A stretch of 56,608 bases of DNA from JADHUC01 sp964617665 (GTDB taxonomy: Bacteria; Planctomycetota; Planctomycetia; Pirellulales; Pirellulaceae). Location: positions 1 to 56,608 of the forward strand of contig CAZUAH010000021.1 of the NCBI GenBank assembly GCA_964617665.1, read 5' to 3'. The notes beneath the pieces are model-generated. The model made no database searches, had not been told where the DNA came from, and saw only the letters and a list, made by a program, of their open reading frames with translations. Shown here piece by piece: positions 34,261 through 43,645 of the stretch (its first letter is position 1; every line of letters starts with the position of its first letter). The translations under genes were made by a program, and so were the position numbers.

Positions 34261-37200
34261 CTAGTTCGTGGCCAGCGTCATGGATGTCCCGTCGGGACGG
34301 ATCTTCTGTACTAATTGGACTACATGTTGGTGACAGGTCAGGAACAGGATCTGCACGTTGGCGGCGATCTCTTGCAGGACCTTCAACGTCTGTACGGCTC
34401 GGTCATCGTCGAAGTTGACCAGCACGTCGTCCATCACGATCGGCAGCGGCTCGGCGTCGCGGCAGTAGTGGGTGATGTAGGCCAGTCGGATGGCCAGGTA
34501 CAACTGCTCACGTGTACCGGTGCTCAGGGCCGACGGCTCCTTTCGGCTGCCGTTTTGTTCCACTACGACCAGCGTACCGTGCTCGTCCAGTTTCCGTTCG
34601 ATGCCGACGTATCGTTCTATAGTCAACTGTCGAAACAAGCGTTCGACTTCTCCGAGCATAGCGGGTTGATGTTCGCGTTCAAACTTGTCGATCGCCCGAT
34701 TCATCAACGCCTGAGCCAGGACCAACGGTGCCCAGCGGTCGACGGCCGCGGCCAGTTCGCTGCGGGCGCTTTCCAGGTCCATAGCCAAACCAGCCGCTTC
34801 GCTGGCGGATTCCATGTCCGTCCGCGCCTTGTCGGCCAGAGCTTTTTCCTCAAGCAACGCCTCATAGGCTGCTTTGGCAGTTCTGATTTCCTCTTCTAAC
34901 CGACGACGTTCTGCGCTGATGGAATCTGCATCGGCCTGCTCCAGCTCTGCTCGAAACTCATCTTCCGGCTCTGTGCTGCGATGGATGTTAAGCTCGCGCT
35001 CCGAATCGGACGCGACCTGATCCAGTTCGCCTTTCCGGCGAGCCTTGGTCGCCAGTTGCTGGAACTCTGCTTCTGATTCAACATTGGCTGCCGCGAACAG
35101 TTTCTTGATGGCGGTCCTTGCATCTTCAAGTTGCGATTCCTTTGTTTCAACTCGCTTGGCCAGTTTTTCGATTTCGCCGGTCAGCCGCGTGTGAGTCTGC
35201 TGGGATTGTTTTGCCGCCTCCAAACGCTGGCCCAGTTGTTCCACAGCGAACTCGGGTGGCCGATCGGCCAAATCCGAGGCGAGTGTCTGGCATAGTGCGG
35301 CGACAGCGTGCTCGAAGTCCTTGATGCCGTCTGCCATCGCGTTGACTCGATCGTCCAAAGACTTCGTCGACTCGCACTTGCTTCGGGCCTCGCTCAATCC
35401 GGTTAGGATCTTCGTGGCTACGCTCACGTCCCAGGACGTGGGAAAACCAAACTCGGCGAGCACCGCTTGCCAACGGTTTTGCCAATCCGCCTCTTGGTCT
35501 GCTAGTCTGCCGACTTCTTTTTCGAGTCGCTCCAGCTCCTTTTCGTTCTTCTTCAGTTCATCTTTGTAGGTTTGTCGTTTCGTCTCGTTGTCGTGCGCTG
35601 TCTTTACCGCTTTTCGCGCACGTGTCAGCAATTGCTTGATGCTGTCACTAGATTCTGGGAACTCGGATCGTAGCTGCGATTCGAAGTTGCCAATCTCGGC
35701 CTCAACCCGGCTTTGCTCTTGTGCGACGCCTGCCAGCCGTTCCTGCTTCTTCTCCAATTCGTCATATTCCCTGAGCCACTGCAACATCGCGTCGGGCGTC
35801 AAGGGCTGGAACGGGCAGGCATCCCATAGAGCCTGCCAATCCGCTTCGACAGTTTCGGCCGCCGCTTGCGAATCAGCCAGTTGCGATTGGGCTTCCTCGA
35901 CGCGCTCAGCCAATCGAGCGACGGATCGTGTCAGTTGGTCATGTTCGGCGGCAGACTGGGCCTTGTCTTGCCGCTCGTCCGCAACCGCATCTGCCCGTTT
36001 CACGGCATGTTCGTATTCGTCCGCGGGCGAAGCAGCGTCAGAGCCCGTCCATGCGGCGACTTCTCCATCCCCGATACTCTTACCTTCCACATACTTGCGG
36101 CGAATGATGTGCCATCCCTTGTCGCGACGGTCTCTTTGTTCCAGCAATTGTTGCCTGTCCGGCACGGGTTCCTTGGCAGCCAGTTGATCCAATTCTTGCT
36201 GGCGTTCACGCGACTCGTGACCTGCCTGATCGACCGCATCCTTTGACAGACGCACGGCCTCTTTGGCATCGTCCCAGCGATGCTGGAATTCAACGACGCT
36301 TGCCTCCAACGGCACAGGCAGATGTTCGGAGAAGTCCAACTGGGTCTGGAGCGGTCCGTTCAGCCTGTCCATCAGCTTTCCGGTCTCCCGCGTCAGACGA
36401 TCGGCCTCCTCCTGCAACTGATCCAGCGAACTCAGGTTGGCCCTGTAACCCGCTTCCGCTTCGACGATCGCTTCCAGCCGTTCCGGCGTTTCGGCGTCTT
36501 GGAGTTCTGCCAATTGCTCTCGATATCGGCTGATATCGTCCTCCAAACCGGGCTGGCGAGCGGTCAACTCGGCTCGGCGTCGAGTCAGTTTCTTCCATTC
36601 GTCGTCCAATTGCTCGACCGATTGACGTTGATCCAAGCTGGTGCGAAACCGCTCGAGATGCGAAAGATCCCATTCGGGGTTCAGTTCTCGCAGTTTTGTC
36701 TGCACCTGCAATTTGATCTCATTTGATTCCGCTTCCCGCAGCGGTACGTCTCGGCGGAAGCCGGCGACTTCGCCAAGTTGCTGAGTGAGCGATCGGATTT
36801 GATCCTCGGCTTCCACAACCACCGGGCGCAGCTCAATTTGGGCCAACTCCTCGCGCTTATCTTTTAGGTCTTGTTCGAAGATGGCCAGTTCGTCTGTCAG
36901 TTCTTCCCGTCGAGTCTTCTGCCGCGCGAGTTGATCGGCCGCGTCGGGTGGAAAGCCGGCAGGCACGTCCAATGTGGCCAGCTCTTTCCGTGCCGCTTGC
37001 AGTTCAATCCATGGGTTCAGAGCGTTAGCGATTCGCTGGAGATGGGTCTCTCGCGTCTGTAGTTCGTCCAACGAGGTGCGCGATTGCTCCACCCGGTCGC
37101 GCAGCTCATCGCAAATCGCAACCTGCTTCTTGTATTCCGTGGGCTTGATCGTTGCTTTGCGCTGCTCGGTCGCCGTGTTCTTGATGGTCTTAAGCAGTCG

Positions 37201-37746
37201 ATTGATGGTCTTTGTTGTACCCCGAGCCGTGAACAGGCCATCGGATTCGTTTTTCAATTCGTTCTGCACTTTCTGAAAGTTTGCCAGTCCGCCCAGGCCA
37301 CCGCCGTAGAGGGCCTCGGCCAGATTGGCCTGCTGCAGACTCTTCTCGCCGGAAGCCAATTCGGCCAGCGAAAACCCAAAGACCTGCTCGTACAGTTCAA
37401 AGTTGGCTCCGCCCAGCAGACGCGACAAGGCGGCTGCGTCGAGATCACGTCCCGCGGGCTCGGTCTTGCCGACGACTTCGTTCTTGCGGCCCTTGCGACG
37501 CCGGTAGCGAAGCTGCGTGCCATCGTTCATGTCAAGCGAGGCGGTTGCTGCCATTTCGCCAGCATGCGAAGCAAAGGCGTAGGGGCTGCGTGTCGGGAAG
37601 CCAAACAAGACTTCGCGGATCGCTTGCAGCAGGGTCGACTTGCCGGCTTCGTTGGCGCCGAAGATCAACTGGAATCCGTCGTCGAAGTCGAAATTGACGT
37701 CCGAAAACAAGCCGAAATTCTCGATCTCTAATCGTCGCAGCCTCAC
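34261..37746 (-). CDS. YhaN-like (SbcC/Rad50-type) ATPase
   Basis: This is a 1161-residue protein of SMC/Rad50 layout. An N-terminal ATPase half has Walker A FGANEAGKST. Long coiled coils (about residues 150-950) follow, and the C-terminal half has the signature LSTGTREQLYLAIRLAY and Walker B PIVMDDVLVNFDDDRA. It pairs with the exonuclease encoded just upstream, as in the YhaN/YhaO and SbcC/SbcD systems that process DNA ends or hairpins. I chose the GTG at 37746, because its G is the last base of the upstream stop (TAG) and GGGAGGG lies before it; an earlier frame start would overlap that gene by 55 bases. Confidence 0.88.
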   Translation of the reverse strand: MRLRRLEIENFGLFSDVNFDFDDGFQLIFGANEAGKSTLLQAIREVLFGFPTRSPYAFASHAGEMAATASLDMNDGTQLRYRRRKGRKNEVVGKTEPAGRDLDAAALSRLLGGANFELYEQVFGFSLAELASGEKSLQQANLAEALYGGGLGGLANFQKVQNELKNESDGLFTARGTTKTINRLLKTIKNTATEQRKATIKPTEYKKQVAICDELRDRVEQSRTSLDELQTRETHLQRIANALNPWIELQAARKELATLDVPAGFPPDAADQLARQKTRREELTDELAIFEQDLKDKREELAQIELRPVVVEAEDQIRSLTQQLGEVAGFRRDVPLREAESNEIKLQVQTKLRELNPEWDLSHLERFRTSLDQRQSVEQLDDEWKKLTRRRAELTARQPGLEDDISRYREQLAELQDAETPERLEAIVEAEAGYRANLSSLDQLQEEADRLTRETGKLMDRLNGPLQTQLDFSEHLPVPLEASVVEFQHRWDDAKEAVRLSKDAVDQAGHESRERQQELDQLAAKEPVPDRQQLLEQRDRRDKGWHIIRRKYVEGKSIGDGEVAAWTGSDAASPADEYEHAVKRADAVADERQDKAQSAAEHDQLTRSVARLAERVEEAQSQLADSQAAAETVEADWQALWDACPFQPLTPDAMLQWLREYDELEKKQERLAGVAQEQSRVEAEIGNFESQLRSEFPESSDSIKQLLTRARKAVKTAHDNETKRQTYKDELKKNEKELERLEKEVGRLADQEADWQNRWQAVLAEFGFPTSWDVSVATKILTGLSEARSKCESTKSLDDRVNAMADGIKDFEHAVAALCQTLASDLADRPPEFAVEQLGQRLEAAKQSQQTHTRLTGEIEKLAKRVETKESQLEDARTAIKKLFAAANVESEAEFQQLATKARRKGELDQVASDSERELNIHRSTEPEDEFRAELEQADADSISAERRRLEEEIRTAKAAYEALLEEKALADKARTDMESASEAAGLAMDLESARSELAAAVDRWAPLVLAQALMNRAIDKFEREHQPAMLGEVERLFRQLTIERYVGIERKLDEHGTLVVVEQNGSRKEPSALSTGTREQLYLAIRLAYITHYCRDAEPLPIVMDDVLVNFDDDRAVQTLKVLQEIAANVQILFLTCHQHVVQLVQKIRPDGTSMTLATN

Positions 37747-39005
37747 TACTCGCCCTCCCGTAGCTGTCCAACCAACAGCGTCTTCGCCTCGTGCAGCCAA
37801 TGACGCAGTTGCTCCGTATCGTCGATTTTGATGCCCGCGTCCGCCAATTCCAAGCCGGCCTTGTCCACCAACGGTGATAGTCCCGAGCCCAACTGGCGCA
37901 GTTGCTCGGGATCGGCGTCAATCGCTTCGACATCTCGCAGCAAATCGCCCAACAGGTCCGATCCTTGCCGCAGCACATCCCAGTCGATGGGCAACGAGGT
38001 ATCGACGACGACTTTTTCGAGCCAAACCTCATCGTGCAAGCTGTTTGCTTGGTTTCGCAATTCGCCCAGAAACTCCTGCCGCTCTGTCTTGCTGATCAAG
38101 GAACGATGCGCTGCACACGCACCACGCAACACAAGTCGGACGGCACAGAGTCGCCCGTCAGACGACTCGTGACACGCGATCAAGCGATCATTCGCTTTGG
38201 CCAACACATCCGAGACGTTGTCCGACGATTCCAGCGTCACTTCCGCCAGATTCCAGCGTGCAACGTCGGTGGCACGAAAATCGACGTTTGCGATTTCGCC
38301 GTCCTCGACGGTCACTAGCAGACAGCCTTTTTCGCCCTTTTCGTTGATCTTCCGCCCCTGGGTGTTTCCACTGAATGCGATGTATGGATCGGTACGGATC
38401 GGCGGAATGGATCCTTGATGCACGTGGCCCAATGCCCAGTAGTCGTACCCGCTGCCGACCAACACGTCTTCTCGTGTCGGAGCGTATGTGTCGTGTTCGC
38501 TGCTGCCGGTCAAGCTGGTGTGCAACACGCCGATGTTGAAACAGTCCTTCACGGCCTCGGGATACTTGGCTGCCAAATCGTCTTGACAGTCCTGCTTGGC
38601 AAACCCCTGTCCGTGCAACGCCACGCCCAGTGACTCCAGCCGCAGTGTCTGGGGCTTTCGGACCGAGAATTCGTGAACATTTCCCGGCCAGCTGACCGAT
38701 TGCCTCACGCGGCTCTCCGCATCGTGATTCCCACGAACCAGGTAGACGGAGATGCCCTCGCGGTCCAACCGGCGGAATTGATTCGCTGTCCACAGACCGG
38801 TCCGCATATCGGGCCATTTGCCGTCGAACAGATCGCCAGCAACGACTAGAAAGTCAACAGTCTCTTCCAACGCCAGCGTGACGATGTTGGCAAAAGCCTC
38901 GCGCGTCGCGCCACGCAACTGATCAGCCGGCGCCCCTTCGTAGGCTTCCAGGCCGCGCAGGGGACTGTCAATGTGCAAGTCGGCCGCATGGATGAATTTG
39001 AACAT
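37746..39005 (-). CDS. YhaO-like (SbcD/Mre11-type) DNA exonuclease
   Basis: This is a 419-residue calcineurin-like phosphoesterase with all metal motifs: FIHAADLHIDSPL, VVAGDLFDG, YLVRGNHDAE and WALGHVHQG. The C-terminal part is likely the contact with the ATPase. With the YhaN-like protein encoded next it would cut and trim DNA ends or hairpins. I start at the ATG at 39005, because the domain starts there; the frame to 39104 adds 33 poor residues. Its stop overlaps the GTG of the ATPase gene by one base, so the two proteins are translationally coupled and made in fixed ratio. Confidence 0.9.
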   Translation of the reverse strand: MFKFIHAADLHIDSPLRGLEAYEGAPADQLRGATREAFANIVTLALEETVDFLVVAGDLFDGKWPDMRTGLWTANQFRRLDREGISVYLVRGNHDAESRVRQSVSWPGNVHEFSVRKPQTLRLESLGVALHGQGFAKQDCQDDLAAKYPEAVKDCFNIGVLHTSLTGSSEHDTYAPTREDVLVGSGYDYWALGHVHQGSIPPIRTDPYIAFSGNTQGRKINEKGEKGCLLVTVEDGEIANVDFRATDVARWNLAEVTLESSDNVSDVLAKANDRLIACHESSDGRLCAVRLVLRGACAAHRSLISKTERQEFLGELRNQANSLHDEVWLEKVVVDTSLPIDWDVLRQGSDLLGDLLRDVEAIDADPEQLRQLGSGLSPLVDKAGLELADAGIKIDDTEQLRHWLHEAKTLLVGQLREGE

Positions 39006-39479
39006 AAGTTCGATCCAGGATATTGACGAGTTGAGCGCTGTTTCGCCCGGCTCGGCGATTTCGGTCGTTCGTTGTCCGGGTGTTTGGAGTTTTCGAACTG
39101 CCAATCAAGCGACATCTTCAGTCGTTGATTGTGTGCAATTCGGTCACCTCGTCAAGAATGCCAAATCGCGCCCAGCGTCGCCGCAGACCGGCACGGAGCT
39201 CCATCGACGCCCTCGTTGGACGTGCTTGGCACTGGCATACTGCTGTCCTCTTGCGCCCACTGAGATATCCATCATCGACACACACTACCACCGATGCTCA
39301 CGTCGCATGGACGTTTCTCAGATTCAATCAGATCTTTCGTGTGGACGATGCGGGCGAGCGGCGGGAGGCGATTCCGGATGTCACCACCGAGCGAGAGATG
39401 AAACCGTGGGAACCGCCAACGTATTCCCTGCCGGACCGTGCATCGACGGATTCGGCCTTTCAGAAGACCCCTGATGAGG
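39006..39479. other. Intergenic region, no gene seen
   Basis: It lies between the start of the exonuclease gene and the end of the 39480 gene, both on the minus strand. Frames on both strands give Arg/Thr/Ser-rich translations that do not look coding. The promoter of the repair pair must be here, but no clear -10/-35 pair was found. Confidence 0.5.
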
Positions 39480-41510
39480 TCATCGCTCGATTTCGTAGAC
39501 GCGTACGGCAAGTTTCTGGATTTCGTCTTGGAAGCGCGAGCCGTCAGGCGGGATGGGCCGGTTCTCCGCGGGCACGCGGATACTTCGCAATGAACTCGGG
39601 AACGTGAACGTTACGGGGCCTTGGCCGTCGCCGTCGTTGGCCGCGAACAGGTAGAGCTTCCCGTTGTGGCTGCGGACTAGCGGATGAAGCCAGCCGGCGT
39701 CTTCGGAAGCTGGCGAGTCGTAACGGACTTGAACGGCCGGTGCTGGTTCGATGGAGAGCAGGATCGGTGCCCATTGGTCGATCTCGGCGGCGATCCGCTT
39801 GAGATGGCCCCACTGCACTTCGAACGGTACGTCCGGATTGCGTTTGATGTCGAACCAAGAGTAGAAGACCAAGCCGGTGGCCCCTTCGCAGATGCACTGC
39901 CAGGCCATGCTCCGTTCTTCGTCGAAACTGGGTGTGTGGCCTTTCTTCTTCTCCGCTTCGGTTTTCCAGTAATTGGCCCAGTTGTGCGCTTGGGGTACCT
40001 GCCACAGAGGTCGCGCACCAGAGACTTGACGACGAGTCTCGGCGGTCCAGTCGGCGGCCCAGGAGGCCGGTGCCCGGCCAATGGGATACGGGTCGGTTCC
40101 GATGACGTCGAACGTGTCGAGATACGCGGCGACCTCGCGGTACTGATACAAAACAACCCACGTCGGGTGATGCGGGTCTTCCTCTTCGATCCAACGCTGG
40201 TGCGCTTTCAGTTGCGGCATGAAGGACTGCGGCAGCTCGTCATTCAAGTACCACGCCAAGAGAGCCGGGTGATCGCGATACTGCCGAACACGGGCGCGTA
40301 CGGCACGCTCTTCGTCGTCTTTGTTGCGGATTGTTGTCGGACAGTAACGTGAGCCGGCATACCAGTCCTTGATCGAGTAGATCACTTTCAGGCCGTGCTG
40401 ATGCGCCAGATCCATTTGTTGTTGGTTCGGCGAGCCGTAGGGCATCAGACAGTTGAACTTGCTATCGGCGTACAGCTTGACATCCTCCTCGGTAATGCTA
40501 CTCCAATACATGCCGAGCGGGAAAAACGGTTTGCGGTCAACCAACAGGCGGCGATGCTCGTCGATGGTGGCCTTGGGAAGAAAATCGTCCGGCAGCCGGT
40601 CCAGCCGATGATGCGTTGTGTACAGCGTTTTACCTTCGGGACCGACTAGATCGATGTCGAGATCGTATTGGCCCGTTTTCCACGACGCCGTGGAGACGGA
40701 CAGGTCGTGTTGATCCTTGTTAGGTTGGATGCTGGTCTGCCAGACTATTTGACGCTCGGCACGGTTGCGAAGTCGGGCGTTGAGACGTAGTTGGGAAAGT
40801 GTGACGTCGTAATCGGTCAGGTCGAAGTTGACGCGGACCCGCGCTTGTTCGGGGCCCGTGCCGCAGAGCCGGCCGCGATAAACCGGCGAAAGCAGCACAC
40901 TACGCATAGGCGGATCGGCAATGCGGATCAGTTCGACGTCGTCGAACCAAGCCGTGCCGGTCATCCCTTTGCGCACGTAGCAGAGCAGACTGCACATGGC
41001 GGCCTCATTCGGGACGCGGGTGACGCCCTCCTTCCGCGTCCAGTCGTGCGTGCCACGGATCCCCGATGGATACGAGCCCCCCAGCCAATTGCCCTGCTTG
41101 TCTTGCCATTCCAGGCAGATCGTGGCGCCCGACTCGTCGCCGACAACGTCTTGCGTTTTGACCCACACACTGAAACGGCACTTCCAGCCCGGTCGTACCG
41201 GGACTCGCTGCGTGCACAAGGCGTAGTGGCTGCTGTCGGCGTTGACGTATTTCAAGGAAGTTTCCCCGGTTCGCTTGACGGTCTTGTCGGTCGAGTAAAC
41301 CAGCGGCGGTCCCCACCAGCCTTCGGGAAGCGCAGAGTTTTTCGCCTGACGTTCGAAAGAAGCATTCTCCACCAAGTTCTTCTCGGCCGCATCCTGCCCG
41401 CGCGACGCTGGGCACGCCGAAGTGAGCAGGCAGGCGGCAAAAAGGGCCGATGCCGTCGGTGAAACTCGAAAACGTCGTTGCGTCGCGTTTCCTGGTGTTG
41501 ATTGCAGCAC
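39480..41510 (-). CDS. Secreted glycosidase-like protein with CBM4/9-like domain
   Basis: This is a 676-residue exported protein. After a signal with Cys (ACLLTSACPASRG), residues 45-200 form a CBM4/9-like carbohydrate-binding domain (NLVENASFE ... WFDDVELIRI). A strand-rich linker follows. Then comes a TIM-barrel-like part (FFPLGMYWSSITEEDV, FNCLMPYGS, LLAWYLNDELPQSF, DVIGTDPYPIG) resembling GH clan A enzymes; the Glu of NDE is the best acid/base candidate. The substrate is unknown. The start is GTG at 41510, with GGAGGAATTCC just upstream, which decides it over later codons. Confidence 0.68.
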   Translation of the reverse strand: MLQSTPGNATQRRFRVSPTASALFAACLLTSACPASRGQDAAEKNLVENASFERQAKNSALPEGWWGPPLVYSTDKTVKRTGETSLKYVNADSSHYALCTQRVPVRPGWKCRFSVWVKTQDVVGDESGATICLEWQDKQGNWLGGSYPSGIRGTHDWTRKEGVTRVPNEAAMCSLLCYVRKGMTGTAWFDDVELIRIADPPMRSVLLSPVYRGRLCGTGPEQARVRVNFDLTDYDVTLSQLRLNARLRNRAERQIVWQTSIQPNKDQHDLSVSTASWKTGQYDLDIDLVGPEGKTLYTTHHRLDRLPDDFLPKATIDEHRRLLVDRKPFFPLGMYWSSITEEDVKLYADSKFNCLMPYGSPNQQQMDLAHQHGLKVIYSIKDWYAGSRYCPTTIRNKDDEERAVRARVRQYRDHPALLAWYLNDELPQSFMPQLKAHQRWIEEEDPHHPTWVVLYQYREVAAYLDTFDVIGTDPYPIGRAPASWAADWTAETRRQVSGARPLWQVPQAHNWANYWKTEAEKKKGHTPSFDEERSMAWQCICEGATGLVFYSWFDIKRNPDVPFEVQWGHLKRIAAEIDQWAPILLSIEPAPAVQVRYDSPASEDAGWLHPLVRSHNGKLYLFAANDGDGQGPVTFTFPSSLRSIRVPAENRPIPPDGSRFQDEIQKLAVRVYEIER

Positions 41511-41683
41511 GGAATTCCTCCGATCGGTGAAAACAGTATACGCACTTGTTACCCGTGAGCTGTGGCGGGAGCTATGTTACCTATCGCGCAGCAGGATTGC
41601 TGCTGATATAGAGCGGAACAAATACGGCCTTCCATCGTTGGTGCGCGCCAGTCGCACTTAAGCAGGTACCTTACGGTCCGAGG

Positions 41684-43279
41684 CTATTCGCCAAACTTGA
41701 ACGAGTACAAATCGGCATCGCGCAATGCGAAACGTATGCGGACCGTCTGACCAGCGAGGCTACTGAGTTTGGCATCACCTTTCCATGTAACCGGTCGATC
41801 CAATTCGTCGCCAAATACTTCCTGGCAATCGGCGAGCGAGAAGCCGGGGATCGGTTTGCCATCGGGAGTCTGTAGCTCGACGCGGATACTGCCCGCGGCG
41901 CTGGTGGAGAAGTTCAGGGTCAGTTTGTCTCCAGTGAACTTCAGCGGCTTGGTGACCAGTTCGCCACCGGCAAACGGTGCCGACACGGAGACGAAGCCGT
42001 CCAGCCGAAGTGTGTAGCGGCGCACCTCACTGCTGTTACCGGTCCAGTAGCTTTCACAGGCATACAGCGACAATTCGTTCGGCGCGCCTTCGATTGCCGA
42101 TTTGGTTTCGACCACGTGCCAAGCGATGTACTGATGGCCGTAGTGCCAGGTTCCTTCGCGCTCGATGCCCGGACGCAAGAACCCTTCGTTCCAACGCTGG
42201 AAATGCACTCCGTCGCGGCTGCTCATCAACAGACCTTCGGTCAAAGCCGTGCCATAGCGTACGTGAGCCTTGGCACGCTGCTCGCGGTGTTCCGGCTCAG
42301 GCAACGCGCGCATCGAATCGGACCAGCCGCGCTCGATGTACCGGGTCGGAAAACCGATGAAGATGTGCGGCGCGCGGTAGTACGCTTTGATCTGGTTCGT
42401 ATAGAGGTGCTCGGAAGGAGAGTCTGCGTACGTCAGATCAGCGTGCGGTCCCCAATTGAGGAGATCCTTCGACGTCGCCGTGCGAATGGCGCGGTGACCG
42501 CTGGGTTTCCAGGTTTTCTCGGTTGTTATACCCGCGGTGAAGATCCGCCAATACGCACGATACTCGCAACGTACCGGATCCCAGAAGGCGAGGTTTTGGG
42601 AATCAAACGCGCCGTCGGTAATCACTGGCACGTCGCTAATCGGCGACCAGTGAATCCCGTCGGGCGATTTGAAGGCAAAGAGTCCTCTCGGGCCGCGCGA
42701 GCGGATGATCGCCTTGTATTTCGCGTCGGCCGGGCAATCTGGATTGTCGTCTTTGAAGACAGCCGGATGGCCCGGGTCGGCCTTGATGTCACCAGTCTTG
42801 CCCGTCGCCATGACGATGTTGTTTTCCTTCGTGCCCTGGAAATCGTGCAGTCCCAACTCAGGCTTTCGCCAATGAATCCCGTCGTCGCTTTCGGCATAGC
42901 AACAGTACAGTGGATGCGCCCCGGTATTGAGCCTGCCGTTCGACACATCCAGATGCCACGCCTTGTAGTACATTCGGTACAAGTCGCCATCGCGAAACAC
43001 CGAGTGATATCCGCTGCCGCTGCCTTCCCACGGGGCATCGTGTGTCAAGACGATTTCTTGCGGCGTCGGCCGGTGCATCACGCGGCGCGCGCCATCCAAA
43101 CGCTCGATCAGACAGTCGTCCACGAACAGCTCGCGCCGCGAGCCAATGTCGATGACGCTCGGCACACTTGCGTCACCGGCCTCACTCGGTGGCGCAAGAA
43201 GGACCATACCCGCCACAGCAACGGTCAGCACAACCACAAGCTTCAGCCAATCACGTCGCAGAAATTCGATTTCATTCAT
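41684..43279 (-). CDS. Secreted glycosidase-like propeller protein, copy 1
   Basis: This is a 531-residue protein with an N-terminal membrane/signal helix (LKLVVVLTVAVAGMVLLAPP). The mature part starts IDIGSRRELFVDD and has short repeated blades (YAESDDGIHWRKPELG, FKSPDGIHWSP, NLAFWDPVRCEYRAYW) typical of five-bladed GH32/GH43-like folds. A small strand-rich C-terminal domain (RVELQTPDGKPIPGFSLADC) follows. No catalytic triad can be assigned with certainty. It is a close paralog of the gene at 47711, both on the minus strand, with two unrelated genes between. AAAGGAAAA precedes the ATG. A role in glycan binding or cleavage is inferred from fold and neighbours. Confidence 0.7.
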   Translation of the reverse strand: MNEIEFLRRDWLKLVVVLTVAVAGMVLLAPPSEAGDASVPSVIDIGSRRELFVDDCLIERLDGARRVMHRPTPQEIVLTHDAPWEGSGSGYHSVFRDGDLYRMYYKAWHLDVSNGRLNTGAHPLYCCYAESDDGIHWRKPELGLHDFQGTKENNIVMATGKTGDIKADPGHPAVFKDDNPDCPADAKYKAIIRSRGPRGLFAFKSPDGIHWSPISDVPVITDGAFDSQNLAFWDPVRCEYRAYWRIFTAGITTEKTWKPSGHRAIRTATSKDLLNWGPHADLTYADSPSEHLYTNQIKAYYRAPHIFIGFPTRYIERGWSDSMRALPEPEHREQRAKAHVRYGTALTEGLLMSSRDGVHFQRWNEGFLRPGIEREGTWHYGHQYIAWHVVETKSAIEGAPNELSLYACESYWTGNSSEVRRYTLRLDGFVSVSAPFAGGELVTKPLKFTGDKLTLNFSTSAAGSIRVELQTPDGKPIPGFSLADCQEVFGDELDRPVTWKGDAKLSSLAGQTVRIRFALRDADLYSFKFGE

Positions 43280-43359
43280 GGTGTTTTCCTTTCAGCCTTT
43301 CCTTTGATGGCGCGTGCATCATACCACGTTTCAAGGGAACACGTTATGAAGAAGTGCCC

Positions 43360-43398
43360 CCATCCAGCTCGTCTGGATGGTGAATCAGATTGACGGGC
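43360..43398 (+). repeat. Structured element L: 8-bp hairpin plus conserved 20-mer
   Basis: Stem CCATCCAG / CTGGATGG with loop CTCGT. The 20-mer GGTGAATCAGATTGACGGGC begins at the last two bases of the stem and extends past it. The matching element R (43572-43610, other strand) has the same loop and 20-mer but a different stem. Further on, TTTTTCCCCGCCTCG (43430-43444) also matches element R. Confidence 0.7.
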
Positions 43399-43443
43399 CA
43401 ACACGAAAGGCCACTCGCACGCCTCCCCGTTTTTCCCCGCCTC

Positions 43444-43515
43444 GGGGGGGGGGGGGGGGGGGCGGGGCGGCGCGGGCGCTGGTCGCGGGCGGGGGGGGGA
43501 TCGGGNNNNNNNNNN
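43444..43515. other. Poly-G run and assembly gap
   Basis: Nineteen G in a row at 43444-43462, then a very G-rich stretch with a second G run, then ten N at 43506-43515. The sequence on either side of the N block is not proven to be adjacent; the poly-G is likely a sequencing artefact. The whole 43280-43645 stretch has no credible gene. Confidence 0.9.
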
Positions 43516-43571
43516 GCCGCCTTCGGCGGCGAGGCGGGAGAAAATGAGGATTTCTTGGGGTACGTCGCTTA

Positions 43572-43610
43572 GCCCGTCAATCTGATTCACCAACGGCACG
43601 AGGCCGTTGG
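43572..43610 (-). repeat. Structured element R: 8-bp hairpin plus conserved 20-mer
   Basis: On the minus strand the stem is CCAACGGC / GCCGTTGG with loop CTCGT, then GTGAATCAGATTGACGGGC. It is the inverted counterpart of element L. A GCCGCCTTCGGCGGC hairpin (43516-43530) lies further on, next to the gap. Confidence 0.7.
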
Positions 43611-43645
43611 GGTCTGGATTCCATCTGCAAAGCGGCGCTGTCCAA

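Noticed and set aside
42116..43393. Long plus-strand frame (425 residues) antisense to the 41684 gene
   Set aside because: It mirrors the codon pattern of the minus-strand gene, which has a signal peptide, family motifs and a ribosome site. The plus-strand translation is Arg/Val/Gly-rich without domains.
43444..43505. Possible G-quadruplex in the poly-G stretch
   Set aside because: The run is next to an N gap and most likely a sequencing artefact, so no structure should be built on it.
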